Shown: positions 34,301 through 42,182 of the stretch, in pieces
Layout: every line of letters begins with the position of its first letter
Numbering within the stretch: the first letter of the stretch is position 1
Program-made: the position numbers and the translations under genes
Assembly: GCA_963771595.1 (NCBI GenBank)
Contig: CAVYUC010000019.1
Span: 89,207 to 153,206 of the forward strand
Source: CAVYUC01 sp963771595
GTDB taxonomy: Bacteria; Bacteroidota; Bacteroidia; Bacteroidales; Prolixibacteraceae
Direction of reading: 5' to 3'
DNA length: 64,000 bases
Notes under the pieces: model-generated
What the model was told of the DNA's origin: nothing
Database searches by the model: none
What the model saw: only the letters and a program-made list of their open reading frames with translations

Positions 34301-34847
34301 AGTGATCTTTAAGCAACCCGGGAACTTCGAGTGAAAACTGGTTGGATGCCGTGGTTTTCACCGTGTTTAAAATTTCGCCGGTTTCCTTGTCAATTACAGC
34401 CAGCCAAAAAGTTTGCCCGACGTTTGGGCTCATAAAGAGAAAATCGGTAGATAACATAAATGTATCCATGATATTGCTGTCGCCGCCGACAATAATCTGA
34501 CCAACCATACCAAGATTGGCATGCGGATCACAATGATAATCGTAGGTTCCTTCGGTGTTAAAGACGTGGGTGTAAACCCAGTCGCTTCCAACATCATTCC
34601 CGAATGATTCTGGATTTAACGGGAAGGTAGTTTGAGTTCCATTCACATTGTGAGAACCCTGAACATTGCGCCATTCCACAGTATCACCAACGGCAATTTC
34701 CAGCACGCTGGGTGTGAATTTGGTGTTCGAAGCTTCAACAATGTGTTTTGTTTGCGCAAAAGTTGGCATTGCAACTGCAAATATTAGAGCCGCAGTTATG
34801 AGCCAGTTTCTTGAAATAATTTTTCTAGAAGTAAAATCTGTTTTCAT
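31302..34847 (-). CDS. Secreted cupredoxin protein with nine tandem repeats and T9SS sorting domain
   Basis: 1181 residues. A signal peptide (about 1-32, ending PTFAQ) is followed by a plastocyanin-type copper domain (about 33-121) with ligands His66 in GSHNVNG and a C106-x2-H109-x4-M114 cluster, the exact plastocyanin spacing. Nine repeats of 105-110 residues span 126-1095; each has a TPHVGQ-type N-terminal motif and a loop DFWADFNENGMYDAPP followed by DHAW, a calcium-loop-like pattern D-x-N-x-N-G-x-x-D. Two repeat types alternate. Residues 1096-1181 are a type A T9SS sorting domain (LNLYPNPATNKV..). A surface-displayed or released copper protein is likely; its electron partner is unknown. 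Confidence 0.92.
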   Translation of the reverse strand: MKTDFTSRKIISRNWLITAALIFAVAMPTFAQTKHIVEASNTKFTPSVLEIAVGDTVEWRNVQGSHNVNGTQTTFPLNPESFGNDVGSDWVYTHVFNTEGTYDYHCDPHANLGMVGQIIVGGDSNIMDTFMLSTDFLFMSPNVGQTFWLAVIDKETGEILNTVKTTASNQFSLEVPGLLKDHSYFVDFYADVNGNNTYDAPPVDNAWRLSVNNVSEDASLNFVRNTDYVDIMWKGGYRLSVHFMNMTPHVGQDFHLAVVDTATGMILSTIDTVATEDFMLNVFGLQPHIAYNVDFWADFNENGMYDAPPADHAWRIQLDSVMGDSTLTFTHNTDFTDIMWQNMMQNTLTVHFTGMTPHVGQDFHLAVIDTSNWMEVARVDTVASEDFMITVPGLETGMSYYVDFWADFNGNGMYDAPPTDHAWRMELDNFTGDTTLTFSHNTDFTDIMWQNKLTVHFMNMTPHVGQDFYLAVVDTATGIVLSTIDTVASEDFMLNVYGLEPGTAYNVDFWADFNENGMYDAPPADHAWRIQLDSIVGDSTLMFTHNTDFTDIMWQNMMQNTLTVHFTGMTPHVGQDFHLAVIDTSNWMEVARVDTVASEDFMITVPGLETGMSYYVDFWADFNGNGMYDAPPTDHAWRMELDNFTGDTTLTFSHNTDFTDIMWQNKLTVHFMNMTPHVGQDFYLAVVDTATGIVLSTIDTVASEDFMLNVYGLEPRTAYNVDFWADFNENGMYDAPPADHAWRIQLDSVMGDSTLTFTHNTDFTDIMWQNMMQNTLTVHFTGMTPHVGQDFHLAVIDTSNWMEVARVDTVASEDFMIMVPGLETGVSYYVDFWADFNDNGMYDAPPTDHAWRMELDSVMGDTTLMFAHNTDFTDIMWKNKLTVHFMNMTPHVGQDFYLAVVDTATGMVLTTIDTVASEDFMLNVYGLEPGTAYNVDFWADFNENRMYDAPPADHAWRIQLDSIVGDTTLTFTHNTDFTDIMWQDQVEKNLTVEFTGMTPHVGQTFTLYVVDMEDDMTVDSVQIEAIENADFTVQSMSLLPGHSYYINFWADFNENGMYDAPPVDHAWQLTLEDVMGDTTLMFIHNTDFTDIFNTTAIQENELGRLNLYPNPATNKVWIESGNLDPHDLVLNVYDITGKQNKIEQRILNNRIELNVQDLRQGIYLIELRNQTQKTILKMIKQ
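31563..34472 (-). repeat. Nine-unit tandem repeat array with 642-bp higher-order period
   Basis: Repeat units start at residues 126, 237, 347, 452, 561, 666, 775, 880 and 989 of the encoded protein. Odd-type (MNMTPHVGQDFYLAVVDTATG-like) and even-type (TGMTPHVGQDFHLAVIDTSNW-like) units alternate, so that the true period is 214 residues or 642 bp. The blocks at 32853-33494 and 32211-32852 are nearly identical at DNA level. Units 3 and 5 are identical in protein sequence. The first and last units are the most diverged, as in arrays that expand and homogenise internally. Confidence 0.9.
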
Positions 34848-35185
34848 GAGTGGTGTTTTTAATTGTTAACATTCATATAGAACAACTTATGATCTAAGAT
34901 GTTTAGCTTTTAACACTTTTGAAATGTTAATTTTAAATTACCTGCCGTAAACATGGAGTTTCAGCGCTATAAAAGATTTCAGATTCGCAGAAAATATATT
35001 TTCAACAAGAAGTATCCTGTTTTAGGGGATGTGCTTCACGATTTTTATACAAATTTATCGGGAAGATATAGTTTAATGGGGGTAATTTTGAAAAATTGAA
35101 TAAAATTAAATTGGTATTAAATCTGCCTTTAATTATTCAATATGATTTAATAAATTAATAATTCAAGAAAAAAGTCAATTAATGT
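34848..35185. other. AT-rich divergent intergenic region
   Basis: No gene is visible between the divergent cupredoxin gene and asnB. The sequence is strongly AT-rich, especially 35085-35170, with repeated TTAATT/AATTAA stretches. No convincing -7 element for the minus-strand gene was found. Confidence 0.5.
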
Positions 35186-35215
35186 TTGGAAGTATTAACA
35201 AAGTGTTTATTTTTG
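35186..35215 (+). promoter_or_regulatory. Promoter of asnB
   Basis: TTG at 35186-35188, a 19-base spacer and TATTTTTG at 35208-35215 match the Bacteroidota promoter; the leader would be about 28 bases. Confidence 0.75.
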
Positions 35216-35249
35216 ACGGGAGATGTTGTAAAATTTTAAAACTAATGAT

Positions 35250-36935
35250 ATGTGTGGAATTATAGGTGCATTCAATTTAAAAACCGATGCGCAGGAATTG
35301 CGTCCTCAGGTTTTGGAAATGTCGAAAAAAGTTCGTCACCGCGGACCGGACTGGTCGGGAATTTATTGTGGAAACAAAGCAGTAATGGCGCACGAACGGC
35401 TTTCGATTGTGGATCCGGAATCGGGAGGACAACCGTTGTACAGTAAAGACAGAAAACTTATTTTGGGTGTAAATGGTGAAATTTACAATCATCGCGAAAT
35501 CAGAAAAAGGTTTGAAGGGAAATATGAATTTCTGACCGGTTCGGATTGTGAAGTTATTCTTGCACTTTACCGGGAACAAAAAGAAAAATTCATTGACGAA
35601 ATGAACGGAATTTTTGCTTTTTGTTTGTATGATGAAGAAGAAGATGCATTCCTTATTGCACGCGACCATATGGGAATAATTCCGCTTTACCAGGGATGGG
35701 ACCAGCACGGAAACTATTTTGTATCCTCAGAATTAAAAGCTTTGGAAGGCCAGTGTAAAAAAATTGAAGAGTTTCCACCCGGACATTATTTTTACAGTAA
35801 AGATGGAGAAATGAAGCGCTGGTACATTCGCGACTGGATGGAGTATGAAAATGTACAAGATAATCCGGCAGATATTGAAGAACTTTCGAAAGCTCTTGAA
35901 GATGCTGTGCACCGCCAGTTAATGTCGGACGTACCTTATGGGGTTTTGCTTTCAGGTGGCCTTGACTCATCAATAACTTCTGCACTTGCAAAAAAGTTTT
36001 CGGGAAAACGAATTGAGGAAAATGATCAGAAAGATGCATGGTGGCCACAGTTGCATTCGTTTGTAATCGGACTGGATGGTTCGCCTGATTTGGCTGCTGC
36101 CCGAAAAGTTGCAGATCATATCGGCACCATTCACCACGAAATTACCTATACAATTCAGGAAGGTCTGGATGCAATCCGTGATGTAATTTACCACATCGAA
36201 ACCTTTGATGTTACTACAGTTCGGGCTTCTACTCCCATGTATATGATGGCAAGGGTTATCAAATCGATGGGAATTAAGATGGTGCTGTCAGGAGAAGGTG
36301 CCGACGAAATTTTTGGCGGATATCTCTATTTTCATAAAGCGCCAAATGCAGAAGAATTTCATAAGGAAAGCGTTCGGAAAGTGAGCCGACTTCATTTGTA
36401 CGACTGTTTACGGGCAAATAAATCGCTTGCTTCATGGGGAGTGGAAGGAAGAGTTCCGTTTCTGGATAAAGAATTTATGGATGTTGCCATGCGTTTTAAT
36501 CCGGAGCAGAAAATGGCTAAAAACGGCCGAATCGAAAAATGGTGTTTACGCAAAGGTTTTGAAAAATATCTTCCCGAAAGCATCGCCTGGCGCCAGAAAG
36601 AGCAGTTTTCGGATGGCGTGGGTTATGGCTGGATTGATACCCTGAAAAAAATTGCAGGCGAAACAGTTTCCGACGAAATGATGGCTAATGCAAAATTCCG
36701 GTTTCCGGTAAACACGCCGATGAACAAGGAAGAATATATGTACCGCACCATCTTTAGCGAACATTTTCCGTCGGATCAGGCAGCAGCCTGCGTACCTTCG
36801 GTTCCCTCGATTGCATGCAGCACCGGCGAAGCGCTGGCATGGGATGCTTCGTTCCAGGGAAATGCAGATCCTTCAGGAAGGGCAGTTAACTCTGTTCATG
36901 AAAAAGGGGCTTTATTTGCCGATATAAAAAAATAA
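35250..36935 (+). CDS. asnB: Asparagine synthase B (glutamine-hydrolysing)
   Basis: 561-residue enzyme that makes asparagine from aspartate, glutamine and ATP. The start MCGIIGAF exposes Cys2, the N-terminal nucleophile of the glutaminase domain (about residues 1-200), which also has RHRGPDWSG and NGEIYNH. The synthetase domain (about 210-530) has the PP-loop VLLSGGLDSS, SGEGADEIFGGY and EGRVPFLD. Length and motifs are those of E. coli-type AsnB. It stands alone behind its own promoter and before a probable terminator. Confidence 0.96.
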   Translation: MCGIIGAFNLKTDAQELRPQVLEMSKKVRHRGPDWSGIYCGNKAVMAHERLSIVDPESGGQPLYSKDRKLILGVNGEIYNHREIRKRFEGKYEFLTGSDCEVILALYREQKEKFIDEMNGIFAFCLYDEEEDAFLIARDHMGIIPLYQGWDQHGNYFVSSELKALEGQCKKIEEFPPGHYFYSKDGEMKRWYIRDWMEYENVQDNPADIEELSKALEDAVHRQLMSDVPYGVLLSGGLDSSITSALAKKFSGKRIEENDQKDAWWPQLHSFVIGLDGSPDLAAARKVADHIGTIHHEITYTIQEGLDAIRDVIYHIETFDVTTVRASTPMYMMARVIKSMGIKMVLSGEGADEIFGGYLYFHKAPNAEEFHKESVRKVSRLHLYDCLRANKSLASWGVEGRVPFLDKEFMDVAMRFNPEQKMAKNGRIEKWCLRKGFEKYLPESIAWRQKEQFSDGVGYGWIDTLKKIAGETVSDEMMANAKFRFPVNTPMNKEEYMYRTIFSEHFPSDQAAACVPSVPSIACSTGEALAWDASFQGNADPSGRAVNSVHEKGALFADIKK

Positions 36936-36955
36936 TTTACGTAAATATTGCATAG

Positions 36956-36991
36956 AAAAAACTATTCTGCAGCCGGCGGGATGGTTTTTTT
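36956..36991 (+). terminator. Probable asnB terminator
   Basis: AAAAAACTAT (36956-36965) pairs with ATGGTTTTTT (36981-36990), with one T-G pair, around a GC-rich 15-base loop, ending in T7. Confidence 0.65.
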
Positions 36992-37128
36992 GCTTTTTAT
37001 CATTTATAACATTGCTTTCTAAAAAAGTAAAAAGGAACAGGAATGAAGAAGATAAATGTAATACTTGTGTGATTCGGAAATGTTTCTTTATCTTCGAAAA
37101 AAATTGATAAAAATTAAATAACAGTAAA

Positions 37129-38220
37129 ATGAGAAAGTTTTTGGTTTTAATTGCTGCAGTTGCATTATTTGCCTGCAGTCAGCAAAAGGGATATAAAATA
37201 AAAGTCAACCTGGAAGGGGCAGAAGGACAGGTTTTGCTTGAAAAACGCGGACCTTCGTCAATGATACCGGTGGATACTGCCGAAATTGTGGATGGTGTAG
37301 CTGTTTTTGAAGGAGAGGTTCCTTTTCCGCAGGATTATTATTTATCGGTTGTGGGACAGCGGCCGAAAACAATAATTTTTGTTGAAAATTCAGACATGAC
37401 AATTACCGGAAAAGCGGACTCTTTGCAAGCTGTAAAAGTTACAGGTTCGGAAACTCATAATGAATACAAAGAACTTGAAGGTCAAATCAGGGGAATCAGC
37501 GATGAATATATGGCTTTGTACCAGCAGTCACGGCAGGCAGCAGCCGAAGGTGATACAGCCAAGGCCGAAGAACTGATGGAAAAGGTCAATGAACTTTATG
37601 AAAGCACCAATACTATTCAAAAGGATTTCGTGCGCAATCATCCGGGGTCGTATATTTCTCCGGTTATCCTGACCAATTTGCAGGCGGTACTTGAATTTGA
37701 AGAACTGGATGAGCTGGTTTCGTCGCTCGAACCCAAAATGGATTCATTGCTTGTAATTAAAAACCTGAAAGAACGGCTTGAACAGTTAAGAACAGTTGCA
37801 GTTGGACAAACAGCGCCCGATTTTACCATGAATGATCCGGAAGGAAACCCGGTTAAGTTTTCTGATATTTATTCGCAGAATGAACTAACACTGCTCGATT
37901 TCTGGGCAGGCTGGTGCGGGCCGTGTCGTCAGGAAAATCCAAATGTAGTTGCTGTTTATAAAGATTTTAAAGACGAAGGTTTTGGCGTGTTTGGTGTTTC
38001 ACTCGACCGTACCCGCGAAGACTGGCTGAAAGCAATTGAAACAGATAATTTAACCTGGCCGCACGTTTCAGATCTTTCCTACTGGGATAATTCGGCAGCC
38101 AAACTGTATGCGGTTAGTTCCATTCCATCCAATTTGCTTGTAGATAAAAACGGAAAAATTGTAGCTAAAAATAAAAGAGGTGATGAACTTCGCGAGACCG
38201 TGTCGCAAATTCTTGATTAA
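37129..38220 (+). CDS. Thioredoxin-like lipoprotein (TlpA/AhpC-TSA fold, DUF4369 N-terminus)
   Basis: 363 residues. A lipoprotein signal (LIAAVALFAC, Cys16) is followed by a DUF4369-like beta domain (about residues 22-115), a helical linker (115-215) and a C-terminal thioredoxin-fold domain (225-360) with VGQTAPDFTMNDPEG and the active site WAGWCGPCRQE. Such Bacteroidota envelope proteins reduce or exchange disulfides in secreted proteins or act in cytochrome maturation. Cis-proline is seen in SSIPSNLLVD. It is monocistronic, with a strong terminator 14 bases after the stop. Confidence 0.92.
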   Translation: MRKFLVLIAAVALFACSQQKGYKIKVNLEGAEGQVLLEKRGPSSMIPVDTAEIVDGVAVFEGEVPFPQDYYLSVVGQRPKTIIFVENSDMTITGKADSLQAVKVTGSETHNEYKELEGQIRGISDEYMALYQQSRQAAAEGDTAKAEELMEKVNELYESTNTIQKDFVRNHPGSYISPVILTNLQAVLEFEELDELVSSLEPKMDSLLVIKNLKERLEQLRTVAVGQTAPDFTMNDPEGNPVKFSDIYSQNELTLLDFWAGWCGPCRQENPNVVAVYKDFKDEGFGVFGVSLDRTREDWLKAIETDNLTWPHVSDLSYWDNSAAKLYAVSSIPSNLLVDKNGKIVAKNKRGDELRETVSQILD

Positions 38221-38233
38221 AAACTGCTGATAA

Positions 38234-38270
38234 AAAAATACCGCTCTCTTTTTCAGGGGGCGGTATTTTT
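38234..38270. terminator. Bidirectional terminator
   Basis: AAAAATACCGC (38234-38244) pairs perfectly with GCGGTATTTTT (38260-38270). The A-run and T-run make it work for both the thioredoxin-like gene (+) and the lipoprotein gene (-). Confidence 0.92.
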
Positions 38271-38275
38271 ATGGA

Positions 38276-39097
38276 TTAAAGTACCCGGCCTTCGTAATAA
38301 AATGATTCGGTGGGTAATTTAAATTCGGTAAATTTACCCTGATCAGGATAAATCATGAAGAACTTTTCCATATCCAGCCACCGATCATAGCCAATTACGC
38401 CTGAACCACAAGGATAATAGCGAATGTAAATTGGTTTTCCGGGAGTGAATATTTCGCGGTCGATTTCCGAGAAGTTAATTTTAAAAATCGCATTTTTGAT
38501 TCCACTTCGGTTCAACAAGTAGGGAAATACAAAATGTTTGTAGTTGTATTCATCCACAGGTTTGCTATCGTTAATCAGCGCAATGCAGCCAAAATCAGGT
38601 CGATTTTTAAGTTCCAGCACAATATCAAAATTTTCTCCGAATTTAGTTTTGTTCGGGCCGTAATCTATAGTTCCTTTATAAGAGCTTATAAACGGCGGTT
38701 TTATAATGTCGAAATCTAACTTTTTTATTTGTTCCAGCCGAACCGCCTTCGACTTATTTGGTCCATAGGTAAAATCAAGCGTGTCAGTTCCATTGTGCTG
38801 AATATCAAACAGCTCGTAATATGCAAATCCTTCTTTTTTAAACAGTAAATGGTATTCACCTTCTTTTACATTTCTGAACCCGTAGTTTCCGTTTGCATCG
38901 GTTTTTGCTGTTTTCCTGAAAGAAAACCGGTTATACAGCGTGACATTAATTCCGCTATGATCATTAAATCCTGATATTGGACAGGAATTGTAATCGGTTG
39001 TGAGGTAAACATTTCCTTTAATTACTCCCGGTGAATCAAATTTTTCTTTGGAACAGGAACCCAACAGCAGGAAAAGTATTAAAAAATGATACTTCAT
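38276..39097 (-). CDS. Lipoprotein with carboxypeptidase-regulatory-like domain
   Basis: 273 residues from the ATG at 39097 (MKYHFLILFLLLGSC), which places a lipobox LGSC directly after the hydrophobic stretch; longer frames add residues without signal character. Residues about 25-95 form a CarboxypepD_reg-like beta sandwich (VIKGNVYLTTDYN, TDANGNYGFRNVKEGEYHLLF), a fold common in Bacteroidota surface proteins. The C-terminal half is not recognised. An outer-membrane-anchored structural or binding protein is likely; substrate unknown. Confidence 0.75.
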   Translation of the reverse strand: MKYHFLILFLLLGSCSKEKFDSPGVIKGNVYLTTDYNSCPISGFNDHSGINVTLYNRFSFRKTAKTDANGNYGFRNVKEGEYHLLFKKEGFAYYELFDIQHNGTDTLDFTYGPNKSKAVRLEQIKKLDFDIIKPPFISSYKGTIDYGPNKTKFGENFDIVLELKNRPDFGCIALINDSKPVDEYNYKHFVFPYLLNRSGIKNAIFKINFSEIDREIFTPGKPIYIRYYPCGSGVIGYDRWLDMEKFFMIYPDQGKFTEFKLPTESFYYEGRVL

Positions 39098-39180
39098 TTT
39101 GATCATATAGTTTTGGTTAAAATTAAAAATATTGAATTTAAAAATCAATGATATGTTCAATATTCATACTGATGTTTTGT

Positions 39181-39188
39181 TACATTTG
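39181..39188 (+). promoter_or_regulatory. -7 element very close to the DMT transporter start
   Basis: TACATTTG fits TAnnTTTG and lies only 11 bases ahead of the ATG at 39200, so the transcript would be nearly leaderless. No TTG is found at the usual -33 distance, which lowers confidence. Confidence 0.45.
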
Positions 39189-39199
39189 CGCCCTTGATT

Positions 39200-40111
39200 A
39201 TGCAGGAACATTTTGGAGAAATAGCAGGGGTTTTAACGGCCGTTTTCTGGACGGTAACCAGCATGGCGTTCGAATCGGCCGGGAAAAAAGTGGGCTCACT
39301 GGCCGTAAATTTAATCCGGCTGGTTATTGCATTTTTTTTAATTGGTACCTACAGCTATTTTTCAAGAGGTTTTTTCTTTCCTTCCGATGCCACATTTTTT
39401 CAGTGGAAATGGCTGGCAATTTCAGGATTAATTGGTTTTGTAATTGGAGATCTGCTGCTGTTTCAGGCTTTTGTGGTGATTGGCGCGCGCATTTCGATGC
39501 TGATGATGTCGCTGGCGCCACCCTTTGCAGCTTTTGTTGGCTGGATGGTTTTAGGTGAAGTTTTAACACCAAAAAACTGGCTTGGAATGGCAATAACCAT
39601 GTCCGGAATAATCATAGTCATTTTGAAACGGGAGAAAAGCGAACAAAATGGTTCCATAAAAAGAAGGTTAAAATCGAGCTATTCGATTCCCGGAATTTTG
39701 CTTGCGCTGGGCGGTGCAGTGGGGCAGGCCACAGGATTGGTATTCAGCAAAAAAGGAATGGGCGATTATGATGCATTTTCGGCTTCACAAATCAGGGTGC
39801 TCACCGGTATCGTCGGGTTCGCTGTTTTGTTCTTTTTTATGAAGCGCTGGCCACGGGTCTGGACAGCATTAAAACATGCTTCAGCCATGAAACGAATAAC
39901 TTTGGGTGCATTTTTCGGACCCTTTTTGGGCGTTTCGTTTTCACTGCTGGCGGTACAACATACCGAAACCGGAATTGCTGCTACTCTTATGGCCATTGTT
40001 CCGGTGCTGATAATTGCGCCTGCAGTAATTATTTTTAAAGAAAAAGTTAACTGGAAGGAAATTCTTGGAGCGGTAATCACGGTTGGGGGAGTAGCTTTGT
40101 TTTTCCTTTGA
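39200..40111 (+). CDS. DMT-superfamily (EamA) transporter
   Basis: 303 residues starting at the ATG at 39200 (MQEHFGEIAGVLTAV); a TTG two codons earlier is less likely. Ten hydrophobic segments form two EamA repeats (about residues 5-140 and 155-300), each ending in the family's GxxLIxxGV-like last helix (for example LGAVITVGGVALFFL). These proteins export or import small metabolites; no substrate can be assigned. The stop lies six bases before the convergent DUF6483-like gene's stop. Confidence 0.9.
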   Translation: MQEHFGEIAGVLTAVFWTVTSMAFESAGKKVGSLAVNLIRLVIAFFLIGTYSYFSRGFFFPSDATFFQWKWLAISGLIGFVIGDLLLFQAFVVIGARISMLMMSLAPPFAAFVGWMVLGEVLTPKNWLGMAITMSGIIIVILKREKSEQNGSIKRRLKSSYSIPGILLALGGAVGQATGLVFSKKGMGDYDAFSASQIRVLTGIVGFAVLFFFMKRWPRVWTALKHASAMKRITLGAFFGPFLGVSFSLLAVQHTETGIAATLMAIVPVLIIAPAVIIFKEKVNWKEILGAVITVGGVALFFL

Positions 40112-40117
40112 ACTGCT

Positions 40118-40513
40118 TCAATTCAGGTATTCCCTTAATTCTGCAATTTTCATCTGCCTGTCCATGGAAAAAGTGGTGCTTTCCCTGTCCACCTGGTTCA
40201 GTATAAAATATGATTTTCTAAAAAAATCGATTTGTTTTTCCGTGTTTTCAGCAAGTTCTCCCTGTTCTTTCATTACAAAAGCTATCATTTCGAGGTGTTC
40301 GTTGGTGAATTTCTTTTTGTGCTGAAGGTAATTCATCAGTTCTTCAATGTTCATCGATTCAAAATCAGTTTCAATTTTAAGAATATTGTAGAAGTATTTT
40401 ATTTCCTCTTCTGCATTTTCCTTTTCACCTTTTTTTCGGTAACGCAATATTTTTTGAATGACTTCGAATAACATTAAAAGCTGCCTCATCAGGTAATCCC
40501 GTTCAATTCCCAT
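40118..40513 (-). CDS. Small helical protein, resembles DUF6483
   Basis: 131 residues, all predicted helical, starting MGIERDYLMRQLLMLFEVIQKIL. This N-terminus resembles the DUF6483 pattern (RD-x-LMR followed by an amphipathic helix), but I recall that family only loosely. There is no signal peptide or membrane span, and charged residues dominate. Function unknown. Confidence 0.65.
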   Translation of the reverse strand: MGIERDYLMRQLLMLFEVIQKILRYRKKGEKENAEEEIKYFYNILKIETDFESMNIEELMNYLQHKKKFTNEHLEMIAFVMKEQGELAENTEKQIDFFRKSYFILNQVDRESTTFSMDRQMKIAELREYLN

Positions 40514-40567
40514 TTTGCTCTGTTTTTGATGTTAAATTTAATGTTTAGTTTTGAACAAATTTAGTGT

Positions 40568-40792
40568 ATGGGTTATTTAGATGGAATATTTGGCAACAGT
40601 GATACTTTTAATGATGATTTGAAAGAAGGGGAGGATTTTTACCTGGAAAGAGGTTACCGCGTAATGACAGAAAAATTTCTGATAGCACGCGGCTATTGCT
40701 GTTCGAACGGATGCAGGCACTGCCCGTACTGGCCAAAAGCACAAAAAGGGAATACCGTTTTACGGCCCGGAATTAAAATGGAATCAAGATGA
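40568..40792 (+). CDS. DUF5522 small cysteine-rich protein
   Basis: 74 residues with the family core FYLERGYRVMTEKFLIARG followed by CCSNGCRHCPYW. The four cysteines and the histidine (CCxxxCRHCPY) look like a metal-binding knuckle, though this is untested. It overlaps fmt by four bases (ATGA at 40789-40792), so the two are translationally coupled. Confidence 0.8.
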   Translation: MGYLDGIFGNSDTFNDDLKEGEDFYLERGYRVMTEKFLIARGYCCSNGCRHCPYWPKAQKGNTVLRPGIKMESR

Positions 40793-41760
40793 ATAAGAAG
40801 GATTTGCGGATTGTTTTTATGGGGACACCTGAATTTGCCGTTGCCAGCTTAAGGGCACTGGTAGATGAGGGATACAAAATTGTGGGTGTAATTACTGCCC
40901 CCGATAAACCGGCCGGGCGCGGTAAAAAGCTGTCACAGTCAGCAGTAAAGATCTATTCCCTTGAAAACAACCTGAAGATTTTACAACCTGAAAAGCTTAA
41001 GAATCCGGAGTTTCTGGCAGAACTGAAAGAATTAAAAGTAGAATTACAGGTGGTTGTGGCATTCCGGATGTTGCCGGAGGTAGTTTGGAATATGCCCCGC
41101 CTGGGAACATTTAACCTGCATGCTTCTTTATTGCCGCAATACCGTGGCGCTGCACCATTAAACTGGGCCATTATAAATGGCGAAACCAAAACCGGGGTCA
41201 CCACTTTTCTGCTCGATCAGCAAATTGATACGGGGAAAATTCTTTTTCAGCGGGAAATTGATATTGCCGAAAATGATACTGTGGGTGATATTCATGACCG
41301 GCTCATGGAAATTGGTGCCGACCTGGTGGTAAAAACTGCAGATACACTGGCTGCCGGCGAGGTGCAGCCGTTGCCCCAATTGGAACTGGCAACGGAAAAT
41401 GAAATAAAACATGCCCCGAAGATTTTTAAGGAAGATTGCAGGATTGACTGGTCAAAGGATATGGAAACTATCCGGAATCTGGTTCGTGGACTCTCCCCGT
41501 TTCCTGCCGCCTGGACCAACCTGGTGCATCATGCATCGGGACAGCAGATTCAATGTAAAATATTTTTTGTACAGAAGTTAATTGTTGAAGCTTCGGCAGA
41601 ACCGGGAACGATTGAATCTGACGACGAAAAACATTTGAATGTGGCCTGTGGAAATGGCTGGCTCAGCATTACCGACCTTCAGCTTTCCGGGAAAAAACGG
41701 ATGAAAGTCACAGATTTTCTGCGTGGATTCCGGCAGATCGATGATTACCATTTTGAATAA
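40789..41760 (+). CDS. fmt: Methionyl-tRNA formyltransferase
   Basis: 323-residue enzyme that formylates initiator Met-tRNA with 10-formyl-tetrahydrofolate. The N-terminal Rossmann-like domain shows RIVFMGTPEFAVASL, TAPDKPAGRGKK and the active-site region FNLHASLLPQYRGAAPLNWA; the C-terminal tRNA-binding beta barrel (about residues 205-315) has IRGLSPFPAAW-like NLVRGLSPFPAAWT. Normal length. It is coupled to the upstream DUF5522 gene and ends before a bidirectional terminator. Confidence 0.96.
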   Translation: MNKKDLRIVFMGTPEFAVASLRALVDEGYKIVGVITAPDKPAGRGKKLSQSAVKIYSLENNLKILQPEKLKNPEFLAELKELKVELQVVVAFRMLPEVVWNMPRLGTFNLHASLLPQYRGAAPLNWAIINGETKTGVTTFLLDQQIDTGKILFQREIDIAENDTVGDIHDRLMEIGADLVVKTADTLAAGEVQPLPQLELATENEIKHAPKIFKEDCRIDWSKDMETIRNLVRGLSPFPAAWTNLVHHASGQQIQCKIFFVQKLIVEASAEPGTIESDDEKHLNVACGNGWLSITDLQLSGKKRMKVTDFLRGFRQIDDYHFE

Positions 41761-41769
41761 ATTATAAAC

Positions 41770-41811
41770 AAAAAAGCCGGAATTGAATGAAGTGTTCTTT
41801 CAGGCTTTTTT
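41770..41811. terminator. Bidirectional terminator between fmt and the DUF6249 gene
   Basis: AAAAAAGCC (41770-41778) pairs with GGCTTTTTT (41803-41811) around a 24-base loop; the A/T runs serve both convergent genes. Confidence 0.85.
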
Positions 41812-41828
41812 GCTTTCCATCAGCAGGA

Positions 41829-42182
41829 TTATATCTTCTGCTTGTTCATCAGGAAGAAATAGATCAGGAATCCCAGTGAAACAAAGACAAGTAATATTCC
41901 GAGAGGTAAAACGGCATCACGGTAATCGATTAAATCAGGATTTACATTCCGCAAAATTTCAATTACAATAAAGCCTAAACCGGTCATTAAAGCAACCAGC
42001 CCCCATTTTAGCGAAGGATAGCGGTTTACCTCTTCCGATTGTCTTTGAGGTTCAAGAATACCGGCTTTATCAATATGTCCGGCTTTAATAATTTTGCGTC
42101 TCAGCAGGTAATCTGCAATAATCTTGATAATGTGGTAGGTGGCAAAAAAGATGATGGCTGGGATAAAAATGTCTTCGTTCAT
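41829..42182 (-). CDS. DUF6249-like membrane protein
   Basis: 117 residues with three hydrophobic segments (about residues 6-25, 58-77 and 90-112) and a charged loop between the first two. The arrangement, a short N-terminal helix followed by a polar LLRRKIIKAG segment and paired C-terminal helices, matches small Bacteroidota membrane proteins often placed next to ECF sigma factors. Here the neighbouring ECF sigma gene is divergent (181 bases away), so a shared regulatory role is possible but unproven. Confidence 0.65.
   Translation of the reverse strand: MNEDIFIPAIIFFATYHIIKIIADYLLRRKIIKAGHIDKAGILEPQRQSEEVNRYPSLKWGLVALMTGLGFIVIEILRNVNPDLIDYRDAVLPLGILLVFVSLGFLIYFFLMNKQKI

Noticed and set aside
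31563..34472. CRISPR-like array
   Set aside because: The units are about 320 bp and coding, with no short direct repeats and unique spacers.
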